64,000 bases of DNA from Bedellia somnulentella. Taxonomy: Eukaryota > Arthropoda > Insecta > Lepidoptera > Bedelliidae. Under the pieces are notes generated by a model. It was not told the origin of the DNA. It was given only the letters and a program-made list of their open reading frames with translations, and made no database searches. Numbering within the stretch: position 1 is the stretch's first letter; each line of letters opens with the position of its first letter. A program made the position numbers and the translations under genes. The stretch spans positions 1-64,000 of the forward strand of contig CAUYWD010000170.1 in the NCBI GenBank assembly GCA_963576735.1. The letters run 5' to 3'. Positions 1 to 9,778 of this stretch are shown one piece after another.

Positions 1-994
1 ATCGTCTTTACTTATCTGCTTTATCTGGGAAGTCTCTGTACGCCTGGCGTGGACGTGCCCATTCTTCGTCCATATAAACTTCCAGCCCTGTTTTTTCCTG
101 CATCGCGAGCCTTCCCGAAAAAGGATGCGGTCGGATTTAGTGAGACGCCTCGTTGATGTACAGCCGGCGCGGAGCGTGCGGTGGCAGGCCCAGGTCGGCG
201 GTGTCGGCGTTGCGGCGAGCGCGCGCGCCCCCCAGCAGTTGGTCGCGTAGAGCACGGCGCGCCAGCCGCAGCACGACGGGCGCGGCCGCGGGGCGGGCCC
301 GGCCGCCGAAGTGGCCACGAGGCGGCGCGGTCCCACGCGCGTCGCGCTCACCACGTCTCTCTCCTCCAAGTTCACCCCCATCTTGCGGCTACGACCAGAG
401 CGAGGTGCTGCGCTGACTCCCCGTCAAACTCCGGGACTCCGGTGATCTCGACATCGTTAGCCAGCGATTGTCTCTCTCGGCTGCTCGATTCCATCCGTAT
501 AGTTTCTATTTCATTCCGCAACAAGGTATTCTCCGTTTCCAATTTCGTCAAGCGTTCCAAAACCAACGACAATTGATTATTAAAATCCTTGCGGATGACT
601 AATAATTTTCCTCAAAATTTGCAAACTGTTTTATTAATTTTTCCTCCAACAAATTTCCTATGTTGTGTAGCGTGAGATCAGAATCAAAATTTAGACGCTG
701 AGGTGGAGTCGAAGAGGTGGTATTGATGGACTCCGTGGACATGTCAACATCTAGGCGGGCGTCCAGTTGGCCTCCTTTACCGACAGGAGTATCGACTCCG
801 TCCCGTCTCATACTGCGAAGGGTTATATTAGTACAGCGGCTGCACGACCATTTAGATTTTAACTCGTTGAGCTTTTCACGATAAACGGCCGAAGTAATAT
901 TGACACAATTATGGTGGTATTTTGATTTACATGTCACGCATTGTAATAACTCTCCAATTCTAATCTCAGCCAAACACCCATCGCAAGCTGGCAT
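1..994 (-). pseudogene. Decayed ORF1 of a CR1/Jockey-type non-LTR element (PHD finger, coiled coil, FP-like domain)
   Basis: Reading leftward from the ATG at 994, the frame opens with a Cys/His-rich PHD-type finger (CDGC...CVTC...H..C...CSRC). A short coiled-coil region follows (LERLTKLETENTLLRNE), then a conserved LANDVEITGVPE-like stretch, and at the left a GC-rich C-terminal domain with LYINE and GWKFIWTKNGH motifs. The same architecture is seen in the intact ORF1 at 53973-55031, which is the basis for the call. The gene is broken. A missing T near 606-610 moves the frame after the finger, a missing A near 377 moves it again, and at least two more shifts lie near 280 and 144. The 3' part runs off the window, so ORF2 is not seen. 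Its job would have been RNA binding and RNP formation. Confidence 0.75.
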
Positions 995-1556
995 CTTAAC
1001 GCAAATAGTATCTATTAAATATAATATTAAAAAGTACTAAGTGCTGCCCTCTAGTTTCTTGTCTTGAGTTACTGAAGTTCGGTGCTTATCGATCTATGAA
1101 CACTTGGTGTAAAAAAAAAGTCGTTTTGGTTATGTTTGCGTTTTAGTTCTTGGTATAAAATGTAGATGTCACTATAATAACGATAGTTTTAAACTTTCTT
1201 TCTTCTACCCATATAGCAATTAAATTTGTTTTCAAAATTTTATCACTTTTGTCTCATTTTCACTGAGCGGAAACACTAATTATAAATAATTTATTGTATA
1301 TTTGTGTAGATAACATTCACAAGCCACTACGTCACTTCACGGTAGCAATATCAGGAATAGCACAACTCACTTTTATTTTAACGGTTCTCGATTCTGCTCA
1401 ATTTTGCACTGATAGCACTGATAACATTAATCCCAATTTATTAGAACATGTTTATTACAATTATCAATGTCACGTATGGAATATAATTGTAAAAATAATT
1501 ATTAGATAATTATAGAACTGCACAGTGTTTACTAGTTAAAGCGACCTCTGGTGGAA
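995..1556 (-). other. Probable 5' UTR of the element at 1-994; no gene seen
   Basis: AT-rich DNA upstream of the ORF1 start. I see no coding signal on either strand: the short plus-strand frame at 1294-1509 has no recognisable motif. It ends at the palindrome at 1557. The precise 5' end of the element cannot be set from one copy. Confidence 0.4.
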
Positions 1557-1649
1557 AAAAGATGTTATTAAAGGAAAGAAAAATTTCGACACTGCGGGGT
1601 TCGAACCCCGCCAGTGTCGAAATTTTTCTTTCCTTTAATAACATCTTTT
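1557..1649. repeat. 93-bp near-perfect palindrome with a self-complementary core
   Basis: Arms 1557-1594 and 1612-1649 are 38 bp and read as exact reverse complements. The 16-bp core CGGGGTTCGAACCCCG (1595-1610) is itself a palindrome, and only one base (C at 1611) is unpaired. It lies exactly at the junction between the minus-strand CR1-type element and the 5'-truncated plus-strand SART-1. It may be a fold-back made during insertion or repair. The core resembles a tRNA T-arm/B-box, but no tRNA surrounds it. Confidence 0.9.
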
Positions 1650-2267
1650 ATTCAAGAAGTCTTGCCTCCTGAAGCGAAGGTGGCTAGACCGATGATGATG
1701 AGGGATATGCGTCTGCTCGGCCTGGACTACTCAATATCTCCTGAAGAGGTGTCAGAGGCAGTTGCCAATGTAGGTGAATGTTCTGCTGCCGACGTTAAAA
1801 TCGGAGAGATAAGAGAAGGCCCGAGAGGGAAGGGATCAGTTTGGGTTCGCTGCCCCGCTGAAACACTCAAAAAGGTGAGCAAGATCGGGGCAATTCAGAT
1901 TGGCTGGAGTTTGGCCCGCGTCCAAATTTTGCCTCGCCAGGACTTAAGGTGCTATAAGTGCCTAGAAATCGGGCATGTTCGTAGCACCTGCCTTTCAAGC
2001 ACAGACCGCAGTGGGCTTTGTTTCCGCTGCGGAGATGAGGGCCACCAAGCGAGGAACTGTGACAAAAAGCCCTACTGCCCCATCTGCGCTGCTGACAACA
2101 AGCCAGCAGAGCACCGGATTGGGGCAAAGTCGTGCACTAAGAAGGCTAATAAAAAGTCCAGTCCTGGGGCTGTATCAAAACGGCAGCCAACAAAGTCTTC
2201 TCGCTCGCTGACTAACAACAGTGAGCCTATAGAAGAAGGGGGGGAGCCCGTGGTCATTGATCAATAA
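1650..2267 (+). pseudogene. SART-1 ORF1, C-terminal part (three CCHC-type knuckles)
   Basis: The frame enters from the palindrome and becomes homologous to SART ORF1 near residue P of the stretch before RDMRLLGLDYS. It carries zinc knuckles CYKCLEIGHVRSTC, CFRCGDEGHQARNC and a third CPIC...H-type finger, the usual set for nucleic-acid binding by R1-clade Gag-like ORF1 proteins. The N-terminal two thirds is missing, so a functional ORF1 protein is not expected. The stop codon TAA (2265-2267) overlaps the ORF2 ATG (2267) as TAATG, the arrangement known from SART1 for coupled termination and reinitiation. Confidence 0.85.
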
Positions 2268-3921
2268 TGGCCACGCGGTTCCACCAGGCGAACCTGAACC
2301 ACTGTGCCTGCGCCCAGAACCTGTTTCTACAGAGCATGGCACAGTGGTCAATTAAAATTGGAATGGTTTCGGAACCATACTTTGTCCCTGCGGGGGCAAA
2401 CCGGGTGTCGGACCTAGACGGTGTAGCGGCTATCACTATCTCGGGGGCTGCTGGTTTGCAGTTTCGGGACGTGACTCGGGGTCACAGGTTTGTTTCGGCG
2501 TTGGTGGGAGAGGAGGTTCTGGTCTCCGTTTATTTCTCCCCCAACCGACCGCGCGCTGACTTCGAGGTCTTGCTTGGGGAATTGGAAGCAGTAGTCCTGC
2601 GAAGCCGCCCTCGCCGAGTGTTGATTGCCGGGGATTTTAATGCCAAGTCTTTAGCTTGGGGCTCCCCGGTCGATGATCCATTCGGCGACACCGTCGTTGA
2701 GTGGTTGACAGCTACAGGAATGGTTGTCGCCAACAGGGGTTCGGTACCCACCTGTGTGCGTCGCAACGGGAGTTCTCTTGTCGACCTGACACTAGCGACT
2801 CCCGACCTCTGCGCCCTTATCCAGGGCTGGAGAGTCATCACGGACGTGGAGGTGTTCTCGGATCACCGTTACATTCGCTTCGACATCTCCGCGTCTCGCC
2901 AGGCCATCACGTCAAGTGGCCCGTCGGCCAACGAGGGACCAAGATGGGCCCTCAGCAGGCTGGACAAGGAGCTCATGACGGAAGCTGCCATTGTCCAGTC
3001 TTGGGTGGCCAGCCCAGATAGGGCCGCCAACCTGAACGACGAGGTGACCTGGTTTCGTGAGGCTCTCACAGAGATCTGCGACGCATCTATGCCCCGCGCG
3101 GGCCCGATGGCTCCGAGACGACGGGTGTACTGGTGGAATGACCACATTGCGCAGCTTCGCACGGCATGCGTTGCGGCAAGGCGCCAGTACGCCCGTCACA
3201 GAAGAAGAAGACGCCGGGACGAGGCCGAGGAAGGCCGTCTCTACGACGCCTATAAGGAGGCAAAACAGGCCCTTAAACTGGAAATCTTTAGGGCCCAAAT
3301 CGCCTCCAGGAAGGAACTGTTGGAGACTCTCAACGATGACCCATGGGGGCGGCCGTACAGGATGGCGCGGCAAAAGCTGCGTCCCTGGGCACCCCCATTG
3401 ACCAGTAGTCTCCAGCCGGACGTCGTGGAGAACGTTGTCTCGGTCTTGTTCCCATCAAGGCCGGAACACCCGGCCCCGGAGATGGGAGGGTCTATAGCAG
3501 CTGCGGAGGTTGAAGAGGTGGTGCCGGAGGTCACTGAGCCAGAGTTGGCGGTGGCCGTCAAGCGCCTCCAGGCAAAGAAGACGGCCCCGGGCTTAGATGG
3601 AATCCCGGGGCAGGCCTGGGTTGTGGCGCTGAAGCCCTTCCTTGCTGATAGGTTGTGTAACCTGTTCTCCATGTGCCTGGAAAGAGGAGTGTTTCCTGAG
3701 CCTTGGAGAACAGGTAAATTGGTGTTGTTGCGCAAGGAGGGGCGCCCCGCCGACTCACTTCAGCCCTCGGCGTTCCGGCCCATCGTACTGCTCGACGAGG
3801 TGGGAAAACTTCTGGAGAGAGTCATCTCTTCCCGCGTCGTTGAGCATCTGGAGGAGTCTGGTCCGAATATATCGGACCAGCAGTTCGGCTTCCGCAGCTG
3901 CCGCTCAACAATTGATGCGGT
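2267..3921 (+). pseudogene. SART-1 ORF2, part 1: endonuclease and start of reverse transcriptase
   Basis: Starts at ATG 2267, overlapping the ORF1 stop. The N-terminal ~220 residues form an AP-type endonuclease: EPYFVP near residue 39, GDFNAKS near 121 and FSDHRYIRF near 200. A basic linker (RRRRRR region) follows, and then the RT fingers (TAPGLDGIPG, RTGKLVLLRKEG, FRPIVLLDEVGK, QQFGFRSCRST). The frame is open to 3921, where the Gypsy LTR interrupts codon GTG after ...STIDA; the frame then runs a few codons into the LTR. The continuation is at 9779. I see no other inactivating change in this half. Confidence 0.9.
3919..3921. repeat. Target-site duplication (GGT) of Gypsy-1, left copy
   Basis: GGT at 3919-3921 repeats at 9776-9778. 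The rebuilt codons GAT GCG GTG CAA match the length and position of the same stretch in the other SART ORF2 copies. Three bases is shorter than the usual 4-5 for Gypsy; a 4-bp duplication with one change (CGGT/AGGT) is the alternative. Confidence 0.7.
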
Positions 3922-4060
3922 TATAAGGATGGCGGTTGGAGACAAGTAAATGAGACAACGAGTAAGGTTCGACTAAAATATATTTAGATTACACGTGCGC
4001 ATCATGAACTATAATAAGGATATAGATAGAAGCTATAAGATATAGGTATATAACTCTACA
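3922..4060 (-). repeat. Gypsy-1 3' LTR (139 bp)
   Basis: In sense it starts TGTAGAG and ends CCTTATA. Nearly identical to 9637-9775. The purine-rich CCGAGGGAGG (sense; 4061-4070) abuts it and is the likely polypurine tract. Confidence 0.92.
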
Positions 4061-4168
4061 CCTCCCTCGGTAAGAGAAAAAAAAATATGACAATACATTT
4101 CATTATTTTTTTTTTTACATTGGTTATATATGAAATTTATAACTAAAGATTACATTATTATTCGGATA

Positions 4169-7100
4169 TTAGAGAGTAATATACTTTCTAGTTCTATTCT
4201 TATGTACTAAATCAACTTTTCCATTTTTATCAATTTCGACATTTGGTGGAATATCTCGTATAACCTTGTAAGGACCTGAATAAATACTGGTGAACTTATT
4301 GCCTGTTTCATTTTTGACCAATATTAAATCATTTGGATAGTATGTAATAGGATTAGAGTTTGTATCGTATGATGCTTTTCTTATTGTCTTACTTTTAATT
4401 AAATTATCTCTAGCTTGTTTTTGAGTTATTTGTAACTGATATTTTAATTGCTGAGGATAACTTTCGTAGTTATATAGTGGGTCAACTGTCTCTTTGATAA
4501 GATTAGTTGGTATATTACAAACCTTCCCAAAGACGAGTTCAAAAGGTGTGTACCCCGTTGAAGTATGCACTGACGTGTTTTGGGCAAAGCACCAAAATGG
4601 TATCCAATTGCTCCAGTTGTCTGGGTCGTTGTCTGTTTGGATTCGGAGAAAGTTACCTAAGCTTTTGTGTGCATTCTCAAGTGAACCAATTGTCTGGTGA
4701 TGATATGCTGTCGAATTCAGTTGTTTAATCTGGAGTATTCTACAAACCTCTTGTAACGTGCTGGATAAAAACTCAGATCCGCGATCTGTAGCAATGGTTT
4801 TGGGTATACCGTATCTTAATATGAAATTACTTACCATACTTTTTGCTACATCTATGCTACTTTTACTGGTTAATGGATAAGCTTCTAAAAATTTGGTTAG
4901 TTCACATTGTATTGTTAGTATGTATACATTGTTATAAATATCTTTCGGTAAAGGACCTACAATGTCCAAATATATTTTTTCAAAAGCACTGTTGGCTGTA
5001 GTAGTTATTACCATTGGTTCTTTAATATATTTATTCGTATATTTTTGCGTTTGACATTTTACACATTTGTTAACAAATTTTTTTTACATCCTCGTATAAT
5101 CCAGGCCAAAAATAATATTTCTTTATGTTATTATACATTCTCCTTATTCCAGCATGACCACTGGTTGGAAGTATATGAAAATCATTAATAATAATTACTC
5201 TTCTGTCATCTTTATCATTTATTCTTTTAATATTATTATTATTTAACACATTTAAACGTGGACGTGGGCCGGTTACATCTTTCATTTTATTCATTGTTTT
5301 CAATAATTTTTCAATAAATATATTATTATAATTATTTTTTACAATGTATATCTCTTTAATATTAAACTCTTCACACATTTGCACTAGTTCTCTCGCAAAG
5401 TCGTCTCGCGTCCTTTGTGATTGAGAAAAAGGCTTTATAAATATTTTCTTCAATTGTGGTACAAACATTAACGATTTACTTTCTTTTATTTTATTATTAT
5501 AATTTTTAATATTCCTCAATTCTTTCTCATTACTATAAAATAATTCCACATATTCTGAATAAGTTTGACTTACAACTTTGGGTTGATCAGACCCGCTGCT
5601 GTCTGTCGTCATTTTCTTTCTTTGCGCGCGCGTCATGACGTTAACGACGTCACTCATTTCTTTCAAGTCAGTTGAAGATAGTTTTATCCGAGACAATGCA
5701 TCCGCGGCAGCATTGCTTGAACCTTTTACGTATTCTACAATAAAATCGTATTCCTCAAGAATCATGCGAAATTTTAAAAGTCTACTACTTGGATCTCGCA
5801 TATTAAATAGGTATACAAGTGGTTTATGGTCTGTTAAGATCTTAAATTTTCGTCCGTATAAGTATGGGCGGAAGTGTTTAACTCCCCACACTATTGCTTA
5901 AAGCTCTTTTTCAATCGTGGGATAGTTTAGTTCGTTTTTATTTAATGTACGGCTAGCATAAGCAACTGGTTTGTTATCACCGTTGGCTAAAATTGCACCT
6001 ATAGCAAAACCAGATGCATCGGTTTGCAACTTGAATTCGTTGTTGTCACTAAAATCCGGATAACTTAAGAGAGGCGGCGTAATCAAACAATTTTTCAATT
6101 TATGAAACGCCTTTTCACACTCGGAGTTCCAAATAAAAGGAATATTTTTTCTGCATAGTTTATTTAAAGGATGAGCAATTTCCGCAAAGCCATTGATAAA
6201 TTTTCGGTAATAATTTGCAAATGCTACAAATCTCTTAACATCATTCAAATTTTTAGGGACGGGATATTCCTGCATAATTTTTATTTTCTCTGGGTCAGGG
6301 AGAACTCCATTTTCTGTAACTATATGTCCTAGATATAATATTTCTTTTCGCAAAAAGTTACACTTATTAGGATTAAGTTTTAAATTGACTTTTCTTAGGC
6401 GTTCAAAAACGTCAATTTTTTTATTGTGATTTTCTAAATTCCTTCCGAAAACTATTAAATCGTCTAGGTATACAAAGCATTTTTCATAAGTTAAGCCTGA
6501 CATTGCAAGTGTTACTATTCTTGAAAATGAATTTGGACTGATTTTAAGACCTTGTGGCAGTCTTCGCATTTGGAATTGACCTGCACAATTATAATTTTCT
6601 TGTTTTCCTGACGTTTCATTTATTTGAATATTTCCCGGGCTGAAAGCTGTATATTTTCTACTATTTTCCGATAAATTTATTTGATTGTACCCAGAAAAAC
6701 AATCTAAGTGTGTAAAATAGATCGCACCTGCCAATGAATCCAATATTTCAGTAATGTTCGGTAATGGAAATTTATCTTCTTCTATTTTTTCGTTTAATTT
6801 TCGATAGTCTATAACTAATCTCCATTGTTTTTCATTACTATTACTCTTTTTCGGTACTAATAAGATGGGGCTTGACCACTCACTATTTGTCGGTTCAATT
6901 ATTTCATCATCCAACATTTGTTTTATTTGTTTACTTATTTCTAACTTTTGGGAATGCGGTAATCTATAAGGTTTTGTATAGACTGGTGTGGCATTGGGTT
7001 TTAAATGTATATTTTGTTCACCTAAATTTGTTGTTGTTAATTTGTCTCCAGGCAAATGAAATATATCGGGATATTTAGCACAGATCGTCTCTATTGACCT

Positions 7101-7832
7101 TTTCTCCTCAGTATTGAAATGACTCAGTTTTAAAATAGAAAATAATTGTTTTACTCTATCCGAATTATTCTTACACTTATCAAAAACGCACACCTTATAG
7201 TCACTTAAGCGCTGAGTCACAATATTAAAGTTATTTAAATATACCTCTTTGTCGGTTGTGTTTAAAATTTTTACCGGTATTTTACCATTCCTTGGCCTCG
7301 CTAAAGAGTTAGCCATGTAAACGCCATCGCTTAGTTCATTAGAACAAATTATTATATCATTACTTTCGATAGTGTCAACAAAATGTATAGATTCCGATCG
7401 AGGCGGTATTGAAAGTACTTCTTTCGCATAACCATGACGCATTGGTAATGTAATTGACTCGTTGTATATATTAGTTATCGTTATGGAATTCGTATGTAAA
7501 TCTAAATTTGCTTTATATTTGTTTAAGAAGTCATGACCTAAAATGCCGTAAGACTTACACGGGAGTGTTTTAAAAACATAAAATATATGATCAAATACTT
7601 TGTCATAAGCGGTTAATGACAAACACACGTATCCGATAGTCTCTAACACACCGCCGATGCCCTTAATTAGAGTTCGCTGCTCATGTATCATTAAGTTCTG
7701 TTCAACACAATGTTTATACTTTATAGCCGAAATGGTAGCGCCGGTGTCAATTAACCAATCATAACACTGGTTATAAAGTGTTAATTGTACTGTAAGGGAA
7801 TTATCACATGCAAACATATAATGGTTAGTCAC
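4169..7832 (-). pseudogene. pol: Gypsy-1 pol: protease, reverse transcriptase, RNase H, integrase (two disabling changes)
   Basis: The frame opens just after gag. Protease has DTGA at residues 29-32. RT has VIDYRKLN, LDCFSGYNQ, LPQGL and the catalytic YLDD near residue 454. RNase H has LQTDASG near 603 and ADALSR. Integrase has an H-H-C-C finger, then the D,D-35-E pattern (LDIVGPLP, TDRGSEFLS, SLENAHKSL). Two defects are visible: an in-frame TAA at 5898-5900 where a Leu codon (TTA) is expected in ELLAIVWG, and an extra A in the 8-base homopolymer at 5078-5085 that shifts the frame just before the integrase zinc-finger cysteines. A 17-residue insertion between RT motifs A and B (after TAFSPG) is unusual. 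The first codon is set by the gag overlap, not by an ATG. Confidence 0.92.
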
Positions 7833-9024
7833 AAAAAAACTGGTTCAAATTTTCAGGTTTTTCAGCTGTATTAGATTGCGTGTTGTCCATGAAGTTAATA
7901 TTATTCCTCCGACTTCGTCCTTTAAAATTGTTATTTGTATAATATGACTTACCTGGGTACCGACCTCTGCCTCTGCCGGCTGCGTGGCTCATGCGGGACG
8001 TACCTCGTTTCCAGTAATCACCACGTGAGGATTGTTCGGGCTGCATGTGTGGCGGCCTACCACGAGAATTAGAGAAATGGCCGCAATGAAGGCTTCTTGT
8101 GTTGAAGTTCCTGCCTTGATAATAATTACCACGATTCCTGAAATTGTAATTTTTATGAGACTTGGTATTCATATTAAGTACTTGTCCTGAAGTACCAGGA
8201 GACGACACCTCCTCGTCGACCGCTGCCTGTATTGCGTCCTTTAATGAAGTAAAATTCCGGGCTGCAATTATTGTACTAATCCTTCTATTCCTCAAACCAT
8301 CGCCAAACTTTTTGATAGCGGTTTTTTCATTCAGAGGTTTTAAGACTGAAAAGCTTTCTGAGTTTCCGTTGGCTTGGGAAATAGTAAGATCCACAAATAA
8401 CTCCGAAAGTTCTTTCCCAAACTCACTAATAGATCTATCATCCTGCCTTATCTGTTGCAACTTTGTTTGAATGGCGGTTGCGCCCTTTTGAGCCAACAGT
8501 ACAGTGCGCATGTCCTCTAACAGGCTAGCAATATTAGCATAATTATTTTGCAATTTAATTCTTGCTGATTGAGATAATCGGCTTTTTAAGACAAATTTAA
8601 TTAAGTTTTGTTGACATTCCGAACTTTTCAACAATGATCCATAATAATCGATATTATCAATAAGTTGTTTAATACTGGTCTGGTCATCATTCATTACTGG
8701 TAATAAGTTCAACGCAGTCTTTAAATCGAAAGTATCCATTTTTGATGATTTTTCCTGCTTACAATAAGCTTGAATCTCACTATATAAAGTTACAATTTCG
8801 TTACTTTCAATATACACTTCATCAATGATACTCTTTTCAACCAATTTTTGGCTTACTAAAGTAGTAAATTTACTTATTAATTCCTCATATTCTAAATACA
8901 ATTGTTCAGCTTCAGAAAATTTTTCGTCTAAAATATTTCCTGTCCTTCTTTTTGGGCCTATTTTACAGAGATAGGTCCTTATGGCTTTCAACTTCTCTTT
9001 GATAATTATATATGGTTCTGACAT
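7825..9024 (-). CDS. gag: Gypsy-1 Gag
   Basis: 399 residues starting at ATG 9024. An alpha-helical N-terminus (residues ~1-110) precedes a capsid-like region containing FDLKTALNLLPVM and KFGDGLRNRRIS, and these motifs are shared with the Gag at 16614-17840. The C-terminus (~300-385) is rich in Arg, Gly, Asn and Tyr and has no CCHC knuckle, so RNA packaging probably uses the RG-rich tail. The last codons overlap pol, which lies in the +1 frame; a run of seven T precedes the gag stop. The same relative frame is seen in Gypsy-2. The ORF is intact. Confidence 0.88.
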   Translation of the reverse strand: MSEPYIIIKEKLKAIRTYLCKIGPKRRTGNILDEKFSEAEQLYLEYEELISKFTTLVSQKLVEKSIIDEVYIESNEIVTLYSEIQAYCKQEKSSKMDTFDLKTALNLLPVMNDDQTSIKQLIDNIDYYGSLLKSSECQQNLIKFVLKSRLSQSARIKLQNNYANIASLLEDMRTVLLAQKGATAIQTKLQQIRQDDRSISEFGKELSELFVDLTISQANGNSESFSVLKPLNEKTAIKKFGDGLRNRRISTIIAARNFTSLKDAIQAAVDEEVSSPGTSGQVLNMNTKSHKNYNFRNRGNYYQGRNFNTRSLHCGHFSNSRGRPPHMQPEQSSRGDYWKRGTSRMSHAAGRGRGRYPGKSYYTNNNFKGRSRRNNINFMDNTQSNTAEKPENLNQFFCD

Positions 9025-9228
9025 AACTTACCCATAACACCTAATACACAATAACACTATATTTTTATATATATATATTTTTTATGTATTTATTATTATT
9101 TTAACTTAATGTCCATACATGATTACGTTGATTCGAATATAGGTTGAATAATATATATATTTTTATTTTTATTTAATTAATTAGAACACTTCACTAATCT
9201 GCTAGGTTTCACGCGGATCCTGGGGACC

Positions 9229-9489
9229 TCAAACCTTGGAGACCCTCTGCATACGCAGCATCCCAGCGTCGACTCCTCTCTCCACTCTTTTATTAAAACA
9301 TTTGGCGCAATAGCGCAAAACGAAGACCGCAGATATTAACACAAATATCAGCAGTATAATCAGCATGCACCAAGATATTATGCCGATATGAATGTCCACA
9401 CTATTTGTTGTTATATTATTTTGATATCCAATTTGCGCCGTCACAGGGGTTTGCACTGGGGGTTTAGGGGTAGTATATCTAGTACCCAT
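9229..9489 (-). CDS. Small leader ORF with one transmembrane segment (Gypsy-1)
   Basis: 86 codons between the primer-binding site and gag, starting at ATG 9489. The sequence has a short Pro/Thr-rich N-terminus, then a clear hydrophobic helix (IISWCMLIILLIFVLIS-type, residues ~39-58), then a Cys-containing basic tail (YCAKCFNKRVERG). This looks like a single-pass type membrane protein with an N-terminal outside and C-terminal inside orientation by the positive-inside rule. I know of no function. 412/mdg1-type elements have short ORFs in their leaders, but I cannot claim homology from sequence alone. Gypsy-2 does not show the same ORF. Confidence 0.55.
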   Translation of the reverse strand: MGTRYTTPKPPVQTPVTAQIGYQNNITTNSVDIHIGIISWCMLIILLIFVLISAVFVLRYCAKCFNKRVERGVDAGMLRMQRVSKV

Positions 9490-9624
9490 TTTAATTTATT
9501 TTCACTGGTATATTTATCACACCACGACAATTTTTCCCGACGAAAGTAACTTTATTACTGATCAAATCCATTTTTATTTTTCGCGCAAGCAGCTACACTT
9601 TACTAACTTACACTTTGTTTTTAT

Positions 9625-9636
9625 TCACGGTCGCCA
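9625..9636 (-). promoter_or_regulatory. Gypsy-1 primer-binding site
   Basis: In sense, TGGCGACCGTGA directly follows the 5' LTR end CCTTATA. It begins with the TGG complementary to a tRNA CCA end. It resembles the tRNA-Arg-type PBS of 412/mdg1-like elements; the tRNA assignment is inference. Confidence 0.75.
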
Positions 9637-9775
9637 TATAAGGATGGCGGTTGGAGACAAGTAAATGAGACAACGAGTAAGGTTCGACTAAGATATATTT
9701 AGATTACACGTGCGCATCATGAACTATAATAAGGATATAGATAGAAGCTATAAGATATAGGTATATAACTCTACA
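9637..9775 (-). repeat. Gypsy-1 5' LTR (139 bp)
   Basis: Same 139 bp as 3922-4060 with a single difference by eye. Followed by the second GGT of the target duplication (9776-9778). Very short for an LTR. Confidence 0.92.
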
Positions 9776-9778
9776 GGT

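Larger units (their letters stand above)
3922..9775 (-). mobile_element. Gypsy-1: full-length Ty3/Gypsy LTR retrotransposon (412/mdg1-like features)
   Basis: 5,854 bp, minus strand, flanked by 139-bp LTRs. In sense order: 5' LTR, primer-binding site, a small membrane-protein ORF, gag, pol (protease, RT, RNase H, integrase), polypurine tract and 3' LTR. No env is present, as only ~100 bp separates pol from the PPT. Gag lacks CCHC knuckles and has an RG-rich tail. The LTRs differ at one position by my reading (A/G in the ACTAA(A/G)ATAT stretch), so insertion is recent. Pol carries one nonsense and one frameshift change, so this copy is probably not autonomous. The 412/mdg1 comparison is inference from the leader ORF and PBS. 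Confidence 0.93.

Noticed and set aside
1588..1620. Possible tRNA gene suggested by GGGGTTCGAACCCC
   Set aside because: The core looks like a T-arm, but the loop is one base short and there is no acceptor, D or anticodon arm on either side; the surrounding bases are explained by the 93-bp palindrome.
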